A stretch of DNA of 64,000 nt from Rhodobacterales bacterium 32-67-9 (GCA_002280515.1 NCEA01000006.1:32926-96925); one strand, 5' to 3'. Positions 17,198-28,074 are shown, counted from the stretch's first letter. The notes: generated by a model not told the origin, from the letters alone. Made by a program: numbers and translations.

Positions 17198-18089
17198 GCC
17201 CCTTTTCCGCGAAGGACTGGGCCAGAAAGTCGATGAAGGCGCGGACCTTGGGCTGCGTGAAGCGGCCCGGCGGATAGACCGCATAGATACCAAGCGTCTC
17301 GACCGGGAGGTCTGGGATCGCTTCCTCGACCAGCCCCTGCTTCATCGCGTCAGCGTAGAGGAACGACGGCAGGTAGGCGATGCCGAGGCCGGAGATCGCG
17401 GCGTTCAGCAGCGACTGTCCGTCGTTCACCGTCAACCAGCCGGCGGTGCGTACCTGGCGCTTCTCGCCCGAGGGCGCGGTGATCTTCCAGACATTGCCGG
17501 CGGCCTGATTGGAATAATGCAGAAGCTTGTGCTCGTTCAGGTCATCGATCTTCATCGGCCGGCCGTATTTCTGGAAATAGGCGGGCGAGCCGACCATGCG
17601 CTTGGCGGTATCGGTAAGCTTGCGGGCGCGGAGCGTCGAATCCTCAAGCTCCCCCACCCGGATCGCCATGTCGAACCCTTCCGAGATCAGTTCGACGTAG
17701 CGGTTGTTCAGCACCATGTTCACGGTGATGTCGGGATATTCCAGAAGGAAGTCTCCGAGGATCGGGGAAAGCAGGTTCACCCCGAAATCCGTCGCCACCG
17801 AAATGCGCAGGAGCCCGGAGGGCGCCGATTGCATCGAGGTCACCAGCGCATCGGCCTCTCCGGCGTCATTGAGCACGCGGCGGGCGCGGTCGTAATAGGC
17901 CAGTCCGATTTCAGTTGGCGATACCCGGCGAGTCGTCCGATTGAGGAGCCGCGCCCCCAGACGCGCCTCCAGCGATGATACGTGTTTGGAGACAGCGGAT
18001 TTCGAAATCCCCATCTTCTTGGCCGCGTCTGTAAACCCCCCCTGGTCTACGACGGTGGCGAAGGCCTCCATCTCTGTCAGTCTATCCAT
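17184..18089 (-). CDS. LysR-family transcriptional regulator
   Basis: DNA-binding regulator with the LysR winged helix at residues 1-60 (MEAFATVVDQGGFTDAAKKMGISKSAVSKHVSSLEARLGARLLNRTTR) followed by a two-lobed effector-binding domain (LRISVATDFGVNLLSPILGDFL at about 95). The sequence resembles the CrgA/DmlR-like subgroup. 301 residues. It follows the FadH-like gene on the same strand with a 149-base spacer that holds an inverted repeat; target genes are not evident. Confidence 0.9.
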   Translation of the reverse strand: MDRLTEMEAFATVVDQGGFTDAAKKMGISKSAVSKHVSSLEARLGARLLNRTTRRVSPTEIGLAYYDRARRVLNDAGEADALVTSMQSAPSGLLRISVATDFGVNLLSPILGDFLLEYPDITVNMVLNNRYVELISEGFDMAIRVGELEDSTLRARKLTDTAKRMVGSPAYFQKYGRPMKIDDLNEHKLLHYSNQAAGNVWKITAPSGEKRQVRTAGWLTVNDGQSLLNAAISGLGIAYLPSFLYADAMKQGLVEEAIPDLPVETLGIYAVYPPGRFTQPKVRAFIDFLAQSFAEKGPDHW

Positions 18090-18107
18090 TGTGCACCCGT
18101 CAAAAAC

Positions 18108-18148
18108 ATTGCCCGCCGTGGTCTGGTATCGCGGTCAATTCGGGCAAT
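18108..18148. promoter_or_regulatory. Spaced inverted repeat upstream of lysR
   Basis: ATTGCCCG (18108-18115) and CGGGCAAT (18141-18148) are perfect 8-base arms 33 bases apart, centre to centre, in the lysR upstream region. The second arm runs into CAATATTG. Three-turn spacing suits an autoregulatory dimer pair; this is inference. Confidence 0.3.
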
Positions 18149-18238
18149 ATTGCGGAGCTTGACGGACAACACTGGGGTATTGTCGAGAACCAAAGTGGCA
18201 AGAATCCGCCGATCGGAGCCAAAGACTTAACAACCCTG

Positions 18239-20257
18239 TCAAATCGAGGCGGCGAGTCTTGTTCCCTGATCTATCGCACGCTTCGCATCAAGCTCGGCGG
18301 CCAGGTCGGCGCCACCGATCACATGGGTGAAAATCCCTTTTGCAAGGAGGGCATCGGCGAGTTTCCGCTCACTCTCCTGCCCGGCGCAAAGCACCACCGT
18401 ATCGACGGGGATCAGGCGCGGGTCGGAACGGTCGGGGCCGGTCGAGACATGCAGGCCCGTGTCGTCGATCCGTTCGTAGTTCACACCACCCAGCATCTTC
18501 ACGCCCTTGGCCTGCAACGTCGCTCGGTGAATCCATCCGGTCGTCTTGCCGAGCTTCCGGCCCGGCTTTTCCGGCTTGCGCTGCAAGAGGACCACCTCCC
18601 GCGCTGGCGGTTCGGCGCGCGGCGCGGCAAGGCCGCCGCGCGCGGTCCCCGGGTCTGCCACCCCCCATTCGGCCAACCATTCGTCCAGATGCAGCGTCGG
18701 GCTGTCACCGGCTTGTGTCAGGTATTCGGCCACGTCGAACCCGATCCCGCCCGCACCCACGACGGCGACGCGGGGCCCGGTCACGGCACCCTTCAGGACA
18801 TCGATGTAGGACAGGACGTTGGCGCCGCGCTGTCCCGGAATGCCCGGATCGCGGGGGCGCACGCCGGTCGCGACGATCACCTCGTCAAACTCCGCCAGCG
18901 CCTCTGCCGTCGCCTCGGTGCCAAGTTTCACCGCGATCCCGCTCTTGGCGACCATCGTCGTGAACCAATCGACAAGGCCGTGGAACTCCTCCTTGCCCGG
19001 CACCTGCCGCGCGAGGTTGAGCTGACCGCCGAGCGCATCGGCCTTGTCGAACAGCGTCACCTCGTGCCCGCGCGTGTCGAGCGCCAGTGCCGCCGAAAGT
19101 CCCGCCGGGCCGGCGCCGACGACCGCCAGCCGCTTCGGCTTTGCCACCGGGTCGAGCTTGAGTTCCGTCTCGTGACAGGCACGAGGATTGACGAGGCAGG
19201 AGGAGATCTTGCCGGCGAAGGTGTGATCGAGGCAGGCCTGGTTGCAGGCGATGCAGGGCGCGATCTCCGCCGCCCGCCCCGCCGCCGCCTTCGCCACGAA
19301 CTCCGGATCGGCGAGAAAGGGCCGCGCCATCGACACCATGTCGGCGCAACCTTCAGCCAGCACCGCCTCGGCCACCTCGGGCGTGTTGATCCGGTTCGAG
19401 GTGATGATCGGGATCCGCACCTCGCCCATCAGCTTCTTCGTGACCCAGGCGAAGGCGCGGCGCGGAACCGAGGTGGCGATGGTCGGAATCCGTGCCTCGT
19501 GCCAGCCGATCCCGGTGTTCAGGATCGACGCCCCCGCACCTTCAATGGCGCGGGCCAGTGTCACCACCTCGTCCCAACTCTGCCCCTCCGGCACGAGGTC
19601 GATCAGCGAGATACGGTAGATGAGGATGAAATCCTCCCCCACCGCTTGGCGGACGCGCCGCACGACCTCGACGGGCAGGCGCATGCGGTTTTCCGCCGTG
19701 CCGCCCCAACGATCAGTCCGCTTGTTGGTATGGGCGACAAGGAACTCGTTGAGGAAGTAACCTTCAGATCCCATCACCTCGACGCCGTCATACCCAGCTT
19801 CGCGCGCCCGCGCGGCGGCGGTTGCGATATCGGCGATCTGCTTCTCGATCCCGGCCTCGTCCAGTTCCTTCGGCGGGAAGGGAGAGATCGGCGACTTGAT
19901 GGCCGAGGGCGCGACGCAATCCGGCCCGTAGGCATAGCGCCCGGCATGGAGGATCTGCATCGCGATCCGCCCGCCCGCCTCGTGCACGCGGCCGGAGACG
20001 ACGCGGTGATTGGCAATATCCTCAGGGCTGAAAAGGCCGCTGGCCCCCGGAAAGACCCCGCCTTCGCGGTTGGGCGCCATGCCGCCCGTGACCATCAGGC
20101 CGACCCCGCCCCGCGCCCGCGTCGCATAGAACTCCGCCACCCGGTTCCAGTCCTTGGTTTCCTCCAAATTGGTGTGCATTGATCCCATGAGAACGCGGTT
20201 CGGCAGCGTCACATGGCCGAGGTTCAAGGGGGCGAGGAGGTGCGGATAGAGCGACAT
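18239..20257 (-). CDS. fadH: NADPH-dependent 2,4-dienoyl-CoA reductase-like (FadH family) flavoenzyme
   Basis: Old-yellow-enzyme barrel fused to an FAD/NAD(P)H oxidoreductase, the layout of FadH, which reduces 2,4-dienoyl-CoA during oxidation of unsaturated fatty acids. The FMN barrel spans residues 1-340 (LILHAGRYAYG; GYDGVEVMGSEGYF). The Fe-S cluster motif CIACNQACLD with CLVNPRAC is at about 340-365. The second half opens with VVGAGPAGLSAALALDTRGHEVTLFD and holds a further GAGGIGFDVAEYL. 672 residues matches FadH. Paralogues act on trimethylamine or other substrates, so substrate is moderately sure only. Confidence 0.87.
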   Translation of the reverse strand: MSLYPHLLAPLNLGHVTLPNRVLMGSMHTNLEETKDWNRVAEFYATRARGGVGLMVTGGMAPNREGGVFPGASGLFSPEDIANHRVVSGRVHEAGGRIAMQILHAGRYAYGPDCVAPSAIKSPISPFPPKELDEAGIEKQIADIATAAARAREAGYDGVEVMGSEGYFLNEFLVAHTNKRTDRWGGTAENRMRLPVEVVRRVRQAVGEDFILIYRISLIDLVPEGQSWDEVVTLARAIEGAGASILNTGIGWHEARIPTIATSVPRRAFAWVTKKLMGEVRIPIITSNRINTPEVAEAVLAEGCADMVSMARPFLADPEFVAKAAAGRAAEIAPCIACNQACLDHTFAGKISSCLVNPRACHETELKLDPVAKPKRLAVVGAGPAGLSAALALDTRGHEVTLFDKADALGGQLNLARQVPGKEEFHGLVDWFTTMVAKSGIAVKLGTEATAEALAEFDEVIVATGVRPRDPGIPGQRGANVLSYIDVLKGAVTGPRVAVVGAGGIGFDVAEYLTQAGDSPTLHLDEWLAEWGVADPGTARGGLAAPRAEPPAREVVLLQRKPEKPGRKLGKTTGWIHRATLQAKGVKMLGGVNYERIDDTGLHVSTGPDRSDPRLIPVDTVVLCAGQESERKLADALLAKGIFTHVIGGADLAAELDAKRAIDQGTRLAASI

Positions 20258-20345
20258 GGCGGGACTCCTGACTTTTCCGGACGATGCCGCAGATCGCAGG
20301 CCCGGTCACACCAAACGCTGCGTCATATCGTGACGCCCGGCAGGA

Positions 20346-20729
20346 TTATTCGGGCTTTTCCACCGCGGTTTCGACGCAGTGGCGGCGGAACGCCTTCTTC
20401 AGCATGTCGAGCTCGGCGCGCAACAGGTCGACCTCGGCGCGGATATCATCCTCGAGCGGAACGCCGGTGACGATCGTGAACTGGTCCAGCCGGTTGCCGG
20501 TGGCGCCATCGCGCACGAGAAAGGTCTGCACCCCGTCCGACAGAAGCTCGGCCGGAATCGGCACCGAGACGGACCAGTGCGACGGGGCGGCGGAATGGAC
20601 GGTCACGCCCTCCAGTTGCCGTTCGAGATGCCAGACCTCGACCGAAGGCGCCGCCGTGCCTGGCGCGACAAGCTCCGCCTCCCAGCGTCCGGCCCTGATC
20701 CGCGCCCCTGTCACATGCGGCTCGCTCAT
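20346..20729 (-). CDS. Conserved hypothetical protein
   Basis: A 127-residue protein I do not recognise. It has no signal peptide or membrane segment. The first 90 residues look like a beta-rich domain (alternating hydrophobics, GRWEAELVAPG, HWSVSVPIPAELLSDGVQTFLV). The end is a short amphipathic helix (DDIRAEVDLLRAELDMLKKAFRRH) that could form a coiled-coil. It follows the DUF6478-like gene by 10 bases on the same strand, so the two are likely co-expressed. Such pairs seem limited to Rhodobacterales. Confidence 0.75.
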   Translation of the reverse strand: MSEPHVTGARIRAGRWEAELVAPGTAAPSVEVWHLERQLEGVTVHSAAPSHWSVSVPIPAELLSDGVQTFLVRDGATGNRLDQFTIVTGVPLEDDIRAEVDLLRAELDMLKKAFRRHCVETAVEKPE

Positions 20730-20739
20730 TCTCGCCCCC

Positions 20740-21513
20740 TCAGAGTTCAGCGCGCGGCCGACGGCTGACCGTCACGTCGCGCAGCACGATCTGGTTCATC
20801 TCCGGCCCTTCGAAGATCAGGTCGATCCAGGCCCGCTCAACCCGCTTTTCGTTCATCTTGGTGTAGCCGAGGTCGAACTCCACCATCGTCTCGTCCGAGC
20901 CAAGCGACAATTCGCGCACGATCTGTTCGCTGTTCGGCCCATGCTTGATGTTGAGCCGGGCAAAGATCTCCAGCGGCCTTTCCATCTCGACCGCCGCGTC
21001 GAGCCGGATCACATGGCTCAGCCGCAGCCCCTGCAGACCGTCGGCGGGCAGGTCGATCACCAGCGACAGGAACGACCCGTCAAAGCGGAACACGTCCATG
21101 CGCAGCCCGAACGGAGCCAGGTCGGATGCGCGCCCATTGCGGATCTGGCGCAGCGTCAGTTCGCTTGAACCGCAATCGTGAAACACAGTCGCCTCAGCAC
21201 CAAAGGGCGTCCGGTTCTCGACTGCGGCGAGGCCGGCGGGGCTGATCGGTCCCCGCCATATCTCCGGGCGCCACGCCCAATCCGACAGCATGGGCTTGCG
21301 GATCCCAGTCGATCCGATGGCCGGTCGGGTCAGGCGACCGTCGGCGACATGCAAGAACCTGTCGATCTCGCGCCGGAGCTGGCGCGCGTCGGTCCGCAGG
21401 GGCCGCAGGCGGGAAAGATCGGCAGTCCCTGCCGCCTCGGCCGCGCGCCGCCAACGGGTCAGCGCGCGCCGGAACATCAGGCGGTTGATGACCTTGTTGA
21501 ACTTTTCACCCAT
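20740..21513 (-). CDS. DUF6478-like conserved protein of Rhodobacterales
   Basis: 257 residues without signal peptide. The N-terminus is strongly basic and helical (FNKVINRLMFRRALTRWRRAAE). The remainder is a predicted beta-sandwich with SDWAWRPEIWRGPISPAG and VFHDCGSSELTLRQIRN, which I associate with the DUF6478 group. Function unknown; the sandwich pattern resembles carbohydrate-binding folds but this is a guess. A perfect 14-base palindrome lies 16 bases upstream of its start. It leads a two-gene unit with the hypothetical protein downstream. Confidence 0.75.
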   Translation of the reverse strand: MGEKFNKVINRLMFRRALTRWRRAAEAAGTADLSRLRPLRTDARQLRREIDRFLHVADGRLTRPAIGSTGIRKPMLSDWAWRPEIWRGPISPAGLAAVENRTPFGAEATVFHDCGSSELTLRQIRNGRASDLAPFGLRMDVFRFDGSFLSLVIDLPADGLQGLRLSHVIRLDAAVEMERPLEIFARLNIKHGPNSEQIVRELSLGSDETMVEFDLGYTKMNEKRVERAWIDLIFEGPEMNQIVLRDVTVSRRPRAEL

Positions 21514-21528
21514 GAAACCGCCGCAATT

Positions 21529-21542
21529 GCCGATTAATCGGC
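21529..21542. promoter_or_regulatory. Perfect palindrome GCCGATTAATCGGC upstream of the DUF6478-like gene
   Basis: Fourteen-base perfect palindrome 16 bases upstream of the DUF6478-like start on the minus strand. Position and symmetry suit an operator for a dimeric repressor. No cognate regulator gene is adjacent. Confidence 0.35.
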
Positions 21543-21617
21543 TCAGGGAAACAGTAATTTCTTATCGTTTCCTTTCCGGCCATGCGCAAGGCTCACGACC
21601 GGCGGAAAGCGCGCGCG

Positions 21618-22268
21618 TCAGCCGGCCGGTGGCTCGCCGGCATTCGCGGCCCGCATCTGGGCCACCAGCGCTTCGAGCACCCGGCGCTTTTCCGCAGCCG
21701 GCAGCGGCCGGTCGCGCAGGCCCAGCGCCGACAGCGTCACCACGCGCCCGCGCAGCGTGGTGACCGCGCGCCAGTAGTCGGCCTCGACCGCGGGACCCGG
21801 CCCGGCGGACCCGTCCTTCAGGTGAAGGTAAAGCACGTCGCCCTTCGAGCTGACCGCGACCAGTTCGACCGTCTCGGCCTTGCCCGACCGGCTCAGCGCC
21901 GCGCGACCCGGCGCGGAACGGAAGAATTGCGCCAGAACCGGGAAGGACGCGGTTAGGGCGGTATTATCGGCCGTATCCGGGAGAACCGCGACGGTCAGGA
22001 GCGCCGGCCGCGCCGGCTGGCCCGCAGAGGCGGAGCCCGACAATGCGGCACAGGTCCCGAAGAGGACGAAGGCACCGTCCGGCCGGTCGCGGCTCGCGCT
22101 CCGGTCGATGCAGTAGCCCGGCGGGCCAGCCACGACCACGGCGCCGTCCGACACCGACATCGCCCGCGTTGCCGTGCCCCCCGAGACTAGCGGCGCGCCC
22201 GGCACACAGGCGGCGAGCGTGAGGCAAGCGGCCGCGACCCGTCCGGCCTTACTGATCCATGTAGACAT
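21618..22268 (-). CDS. Putative lipoprotein, function unknown
   Basis: A 216-residue exported protein. The start at 22268 gives a signal peptide with a hydrophobic run and lipobox LAAC at about residue 20; the frame is open upstream but would add an unrelated Arg-rich stretch. Two Cys ([11 protein letters not shown] and FGTCAAL) sit in the N-terminal half. The C-terminal region ends in a helix ([23 protein letters not shown]). No family recognised. It overlaps the 3' end of ilvD by 20 bases on the same strand, so it is likely co-transcribed with it. Confidence 0.7.
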   Translation of the reverse strand: MSTWISKAGRVAAACLTLAACVPGAPLVSGGTATRAMSVSDGAVVVAGPPGYCIDRSASRDRPDGAFVLFGTCAALSGSASAGQPARPALLTVAVLPDTADNTALTASFPVLAQFFRSAPGRAALSRSGKAETVELVAVSSKGDVLYLHLKDGSAGPGPAVEADYWRAVTTLRGRVVTLSALGLRDRPLPAAEKRRVLEALVAQMRAANAGEPPAG

Positions 22269-23982
22269 GACGCTCGGCTTTGCCGCCCGGATGGGTGACC
22301 GCGCCCTGCCGGGCGCCGCCGACAAGCTGCGCGTACTTCCACAGCGCCCCGGTCGCGTATTCGGTCGGGCGCGGGCCTTTCCATTCAGCCTTGCGCCGCG
22401 CGAGTTCCTCGTCGGAAAGCGCCACCGACAACTCGCCCGTGACGGCGTTGAGCGTGATCATGTCGCCGTTCTGCAAAAGCGCGATCGGCCCGCCATGCGC
22501 GGCCTCCGGCCCGACGTGACCGACGCAGAACCCGCGCGTGGCGCCCGAGAACCGGCCATCGGTGATCAGCGCCACCTTCTTGCCCATGCCCTGGCCCGAC
22601 AGCGCCGCCGTCGTCGCCAGCATCTCGCGCATCCCCGGACCGCCTGCGGGGCCTTCGTTGCGGATGACGATGACCTCGCCTTCCTTGTACTGGCGCGCCT
22701 TCACCGCCTCGAAGGCGTCCTCCTCGCATTCGAAGACCCGCGCCGGGCCCTCGAAGACCTGTTCCTCGGCACTCATGCCGGCGACCTTCACGATCGCCCC
22801 GTCCGGCGCGAGGTTGCCCTTGAGCCCGACGACGCCGCCGGTCTTCGAGATAGGCGCCTCGACCGGGAAGATCACCTTGCCGTCGACGGCACGGTCGACA
22901 AGGTCCAGTTCCTCGCCGATGGTCCGGCCGGTGGCGGACATGCAGTCCTCGTGAATCAGGCCCGCCTTGCGCAGCTCGCGCATCACGACCGGCACGCCAC
23001 CCGCCTCGTAAAGATCCTTGGCGACATAGTCGCCGCCCGGACGCAGGTTCACGAAATAGGGCGTGTCGCGGAAGATGTCGCAGACATCGAAGAGGTCGAA
23101 GTCGATCCCGGCCTCATGGGCGATCGCCGGCAGGTGCAGCCCGCCGTTGGTCGAGCCGCCGGTGCAGGCGACAACGCGCGCCGCGTTTTCCAGCGCCTTG
23201 CGCGTCACGATATCGCGGGCGCGGATATTCTTCTCGATAAGGTTCATCACCGCCATGCCCGAGGCCTCGCCATACTGGTCGCGGCTTTCATAGGGCGCCG
23301 GCATCCCCGAGGAATTCGGCAGCGCAAGGCCGATGGCTTCCGAGACGCAGGCCATCGTGTTGGCGGTATACTGGCCGCCGCAGGCGCCGGCCGAGGGGCA
23401 GGCGACACGCTCGAGGATATCGAGCTCCGCATCGGACATCTGGCCCGCCTGATGCTTGCCCACCGCCTCGAACACGTCCTGAACGACGACATCCTTGCCG
23501 CCAAGCCGGCCCGGCAGGATCGACCCGCCGTAGATGAAGACCGACGGCACGTTGAGCCGCACCATCGCCATCATCATCCCCGGCAGGCTCTTGTCGCAAC
23601 CGGCAAGACCCACCAGCGCGTCATAGCAATGACCGCGCATCGTCAGTTCGACCGTATCGGTGATCGCATCGCGGCTGGCGAGTGAGGAGCGCATCCCTTC
23701 GTGACCCATCGCGATACCGTCGGTGACGGTGATCGTGGTGAATTCGCGCGGCGTGCCGCCGCCGGCCTTCACACCCATCTTCACCGCCTGCGCCTGACGG
23801 TTGAGCGCAATGTTGCAGGGTGCCGCCTCGTTCCAGCAGGTGGCGACGCCGACCCACGGCTGGTGGATCTCGTCCTCGGAAATCCCCATTGCGTAGAAAT
23901 AGGACCGGTGCGGCGCCCGCGCGGGGCCTTCGGTCACATGGCGGCTGGGCAGTTTCGACTTGTCGAACTGGCGGTTCTTCAT
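22249..23982 (-). CDS. ilvD: Dihydroxy-acid dehydratase
   Basis: Fe-S dehydratase forming 2-oxo acids in valine, isoleucine and pantothenate synthesis. Signature segments are WNEAAPCN (Cys near residue 57), [12 protein letters not shown] (Cys near 128) and [16 protein letters not shown], plus the C-terminal [20 protein letters not shown] active-site block. The ATG at 23982 has GGGAGG upstream; the open frame before it is noncoding. 577 residues, within the family range. No operon with other ilv genes in this window. Confidence 0.95.
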   Translation of the reverse strand: MKNRQFDKSKLPSRHVTEGPARAPHRSYFYAMGISEDEIHQPWVGVATCWNEAAPCNIALNRQAQAVKMGVKAGGGTPREFTTITVTDGIAMGHEGMRSSLASRDAITDTVELTMRGHCYDALVGLAGCDKSLPGMMMAMVRLNVPSVFIYGGSILPGRLGGKDVVVQDVFEAVGKHQAGQMSDAELDILERVACPSAGACGGQYTANTMACVSEAIGLALPNSSGMPAPYESRDQYGEASGMAVMNLIEKNIRARDIVTRKALENAARVVACTGGSTNGGLHLPAIAHEAGIDFDLFDVCDIFRDTPYFVNLRPGGDYVAKDLYEAGGVPVVMRELRKAGLIHEDCMSATGRTIGEELDLVDRAVDGKVIFPVEAPISKTGGVVGLKGNLAPDGAIVKVAGMSAEEQVFEGPARVFECEEDAFEAVKARQYKEGEVIVIRNEGPAGGPGMREMLATTAALSGQGMGKKVALITDGRFSGATRGFCVGHVGPEAAHGGPIALLQNGDMITLNAVTGELSVALSDEELARRKAEWKGPRPTEYATGALWKYAQLVGGARQGAVTHPGGKAERHVYMDQ

Positions 23983-24152
23983 GGGTTTGCCTCCCGTCTC
24001 TCGGTTCGCCATGCAATAGGCGAGCCGGGCGCGGGACACAAGCACCCGGACGGCCAGCCGGGCTGCGACATTGGCGCAGCATCTAAGCGACCGCGCGATC
24101 CCGGCGCGACCGCATTGCCCCCGCCGGCGCCGGAGGCTAGCGTCGCGCCACC

Positions 24153-25055
24153 ATGCAGAACCTCCACGACGCCTATGCCCCGCACGACGCCTATGTCGCC
24201 CCCGCCCGCAGCCGGCGCGAGGTCTGGCGGCTTTTTCCTGGCATCGCGGTCATCCTTGCCGCCTATCTCGGCACGCTCGTCCTTCTCGGCACCTACCTGA
24301 CGGAAAATTATGGCCGGCTGATCGCCCAGGCCCTCTATCAGCGCATGGCGCGCGGCGACACGCCGGGCGGCATGCTGATGCTGCTCTGGACCTTCCTCGG
24401 CCTCGCCCTCGGCCCGATGATCGCGGTGCGGCTGCTGCACGGGCGATCGGCCGGCACGCTCTTCGGCCCGTCACTGCGCAAAGCACTTGCTGATTTCATC
24501 CGCGTGCTCGGGCCGATTCTGGCCCTGAACGCGGTCCTGCTGCCCTTCGCCCTCGGCGCCGACACCACCCGGCCCGGTCTCGGCTTTGCCGCCTTCCTCG
24601 GCTACCTGCCCTTCGCGCTGCCCGGTGTCCTGGTCCAGACCGGGGCAGAGGAACTGGTCTTTCGCGGCTACCTGCAGCAGCAACTCGCGGCCCGCTTCCG
24701 GCAGCGGTTGATCTGGATCGGCCTGCCCTCGCTCCTCTTCGCGTCCGGGCACTATCTGCCCGGCGAATTCGGCGGCAGTGCCTGGGCCGTAGCACTCTGG
24801 GCGGCGGTCTTCGGCGTGCTCGCGGCCGACCTGACAGCTCGGACCGGCAACCTCGGCGCTGCCCTCGGCTTTCATGCAGCGAACAACATCGCCGCGCTGC
24901 TCCTCGTCGGGCTCGACGGCAACCTCGACGGGCTGGCGCTCTGGAGCATGACGGTCGATCTTCGCGATCCGGCGGCCGTGATCCCCGCCTTTGCCGTGGA
25001 TTTCGCCGCGACGATCACCGCGTGGCTCCTCGCCCGGCTCGTGCTGCGGGTCTGA
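24153..25055 (+). CDS. CPBP-family intramembrane metalloprotease
   Basis: Membrane protease of the Rce1/Abi (CAAX protease) family. About seven hydrophobic segments span residues 28-300. Motif 1 is EELVFRGYL (Glu-Glu-xxx-Arg, near 170), motif 2 the conserved His in FASGHYL, and motif 3 FHAANN (His near 250). These residues form the proposed metal site. In bacteria such proteins can process small peptides or give bacteriocin self-immunity; no such context is visible. Start ATG 24153 lacks a strong ribosome site. 300 residues. Confidence 0.87.
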   Translation: MQNLHDAYAPHDAYVAPARSRREVWRLFPGIAVILAAYLGTLVLLGTYLTENYGRLIAQALYQRMARGDTPGGMLMLLWTFLGLALGPMIAVRLLHGRSAGTLFGPSLRKALADFIRVLGPILALNAVLLPFALGADTTRPGLGFAAFLGYLPFALPGVLVQTGAEELVFRGYLQQQLAARFRQRLIWIGLPSLLFASGHYLPGEFGGSAWAVALWAAVFGVLAADLTARTGNLGAALGFHAANNIAALLLVGLDGNLDGLALWSMTVDLRDPAAVIPAFAVDFAATITAWLLARLVLRV

Positions 25056-25134
25056 TTGCATTTCGCGCCGCCCCGGCTTATCTGGAGGGCCAGACCGGCG
25101 GCCCTGCCCGTCCCGACCGAAGGCGGAAAAGACG

Positions 25135-26052
<918 letters not shown>

Positions 26053-26055
26053 CCC

Positions 26056-26110
26056 CTTCATCTTGCCCCAAATATCCTCGGGGGGTACCGGGGGGCAGAC
26101 TGCCCCACGG
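26056..26110 (+). repeat. Dispersed intergenic repeat, copy 3, with hairpin
   Basis: Runs CTTCATCTTG, AAATATCCTCGGGGGG, then an imperfect hairpin CCGGGGGGCA-GAC-TGCCCCACGG with one mismatch. It lies between accD and folC, inside what is probably one transcription unit, and resembles the copies at 8.65, 13.2 and 33.4 kb. Confidence 0.6.
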
Positions 26111-26143
26111 ACCCAAGCCCGAGCCCAGCGCCACGAGGCCACG

Positions 26144-27415
26144 ATGTCCGACGGTTCCGACCTGATCCTCGCCCGGATGATGGCGCTCCATCCGAAGATC
26201 ATCGACCTGACGCTCGACCGGGTCTGGCGGCTTCTCGGCGCCCTCGACCACCCCGAACGCGCGCTGCCGCCGGTGATCCACATCGCCGGGACCAATGGCA
26301 AGGGCTCGACCCAGGCGATGATCCGCGCCGGGCTCGAGGCGATGGGCGACACCGTCCACGCCTATACCTCGCCGCATCTCGCGCGCTTTCACGAACGCAT
26401 CCGACTGGCCGGAGAGCTGATTTCCGAACCCCATCTCACCGAGATTCTCGAGGAGTGCGAGGTTGCGAATGGCGGCATCCCGATCACCTATTTCGAGATT
26501 ACCACCTGCGCCGCGTTCCTCGCCTTCGCCCGTACGAAAGCCGACTGGACGCTGCTCGAGGTCGGCCTTGGCGGCCGGCTCGATGCCACGAATGTCGTGG
26601 ACAAGCCCCGGTTGACGATCCTCACGCCGATCTCGATCGACCACCAGCAGTATCTCGGCGACACCCTGCCGGAGATCGCCGGCGAGAAGGCCGGCATTCT
26701 CAAGCGCGGCGTGCCTTGCGTGGTCGGCCCGCAGGAACCGGCGGCGCTCGAGGTGATCGAGGCGAAGGCGGCGCGGCTCGGCTGCCCGCTTCTCGTCCAC
26801 GGCCAGCACTGGCATGCGTTCGAGGAACGCGGACGGCTGATCTTCCAGGACGAAAGCGGCCTTCTCGACCTACCGCTGCCAAACCTGCCCGGCCCGCACC
26901 AGATCGACAATGCCGGCGCCGCGCTCGCCGCACTCCGCCATCTCGGCGCCGGCGACGCGGCCTGCGAAGGCGCCATCACGAAGGCCTACTGGCCTGCCCG
27001 AATGCAGCGCCTGACCCAAGGCCCCCTTGTCGAGGCGGCCGGCGCTTGCGAACTCTGGCTCGACGGCGGCCATAACCCGGCCGGTGGGCAGGCCGTCGCT
27101 GCCACTCTCGCGCGGATGCCGGCGAAACCCACCCATCTCATCCTCGGCATGCTCAACACCAAGGATATCGCCGGCTACCTCCGACCCGTCGCGGCCGAGG
27201 CGCAAAGTCTGACCGCCGTCTCGATCCCAGGCGAGGCCAACACGCTCAGCGCCGAGGACACCCAGGCCGCCGCCGCCAAGGCCGGCATCTCCGCCGGCAC
27301 CGCCGACAGCGTCCTTGCTGCCGTCCGGGCGATTGCCGTGAAAGATCCCGGCGCCCGCATCCTGATCTGCGGCTCGCTCTACCTCGCCGGGGGTGTGCTG
27401 AGGGAAAACGGCTAG
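26144..27415 (+). CDS. folC: Bifunctional folylpolyglutamate synthase/dihydrofolate synthase
   Basis: Adds glutamate to dihydropteroate and to reduced folates. The Mur-ligase type P-loop is HIAGTNGKGST (around residue 48), followed by YTSPHLARFHERIRLAGE, both diagnostic of FolC. The ligase domain includes LEVGLGGRLDATNV and the C-terminal LWLDGGHNPAGG. ATG 26144 is the first start at the expected position; upstream sequence is the intergenic repeat. 423 residues. Its TAG overlaps the convergent GntR gene stop in CTAG. Confidence 0.94.
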   Translation: MSDGSDLILARMMALHPKIIDLTLDRVWRLLGALDHPERALPPVIHIAGTNGKGSTQAMIRAGLEAMGDTVHAYTSPHLARFHERIRLAGELISEPHLTEILEECEVANGGIPITYFEITTCAAFLAFARTKADWTLLEVGLGGRLDATNVVDKPRLTILTPISIDHQQYLGDTLPEIAGEKAGILKRGVPCVVGPQEPAALEVIEAKAARLGCPLLVHGQHWHAFEERGRLIFQDESGLLDLPLPNLPGPHQIDNAGAALAALRHLGAGDAACEGAITKAYWPARMQRLTQGPLVEAAGACELWLDGGHNPAGGQAVAATLARMPAKPTHLILGMLNTKDIAGYLRPVAAEAQSLTAVSIPGEANTLSAEDTQAAAAKAGISAGTADSVLAAVRAIAVKDPGARILICGSLYLAGGVLRENG

Positions 27416-28074
27416 GCGGCGACGCCCCACCAACGCAAGGTCGCGTCAAGGTGGGTGCGGATCGCGGCGGCAGCAGCATCGGCATCGCCTGCGACGATGG
27501 CATCTATGATCGCCAGATGTTCTTCCATCGCCGAAACGATACGGTCGCGAAGGAAGGGCCGCGTATTCTGGATGATGGCGACGCGGTGCCGGTTCTGGGC
27601 GTAGAGCGCCGCCGCCAGACCCGAGCCGAGCCCTGTCGCCATCGCGTCATGCAGCATGAGGTCGGTCAGCATTGCCCGTTCCGGCAGGTTGGGCGCGCCG
27701 CCAGAGCGGGCAGCCTGCAAAATCCCCTCGTGCGCGGCCCGCAGCTCTGCCAGGGGCAGTGCCCCCCCCGCCGAGACGAGCCGGCGGACGCCTTCGACGT
27801 CGAACATCGCCCGCAGGTTCAGGCATTCGCGCGTGGTCTCCGGCCCGGCATCCATAACCAGAACGCCGCGCTTGGGCAGGATGCTGACCAGTCCCTGCGC
27901 CTCGGCCCGCTTCACCGCATCGCGGACCGCGGCGATGGGCAGGCCAAGCTGCGCGACGAGCGCCGGCATGGACAGGAACGCCCCGCTGGCGGGCTGACCT
28001 GACTGGAGGGCGCCGATCAGCGCGTCATAGGCCCGTTCGGCCAGCAAGGACTGATCCGTTTCCGCGACGTTCAC
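27412..28074 (-). CDS. GntR-family transcriptional regulator with FCD domain
   Basis: Regulator with an N-terminal winged helix (AERAYDALIGALQSGQPASGAFLSMPALVAQLGLPIAAVRDAVKRAEAQGLV) and a helical FCD effector domain (LRAMFDVEGVRRLVS; LMLHDAMATG; EEHLAIIDAIVAGDADAAAAAIRTHLDAT), whose His and Asp usually bind a metal and a carboxylate ligand. 220 residues. Divergent from the NCS1 transporter gene, which it probably controls; the AT-rich spacer between them holds an inverted repeat. The helix-turn-helix is somewhat degenerate against typical FadR-type members. Confidence 0.87.
   Translation of the reverse strand: MNVAETDQSLLAERAYDALIGALQSGQPASGAFLSMPALVAQLGLPIAAVRDAVKRAEAQGLVSILPKRGVLVMDAGPETTRECLNLRAMFDVEGVRRLVSAGGALPLAELRAAHEGILQAARSGGAPNLPERAMLTDLMLHDAMATGLGSGLAAALYAQNRHRVAIIQNTRPFLRDRIVSAMEEHLAIIDAIVAGDADAAAAAIRTHLDATLRWWGVAA

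Noticed and set aside
18089-20182. 697-codon plus-strand frame opposite the FadH-like gene
   Set aside because: Mirror of a strongly coding minus-strand gene; no start site or domain seen.
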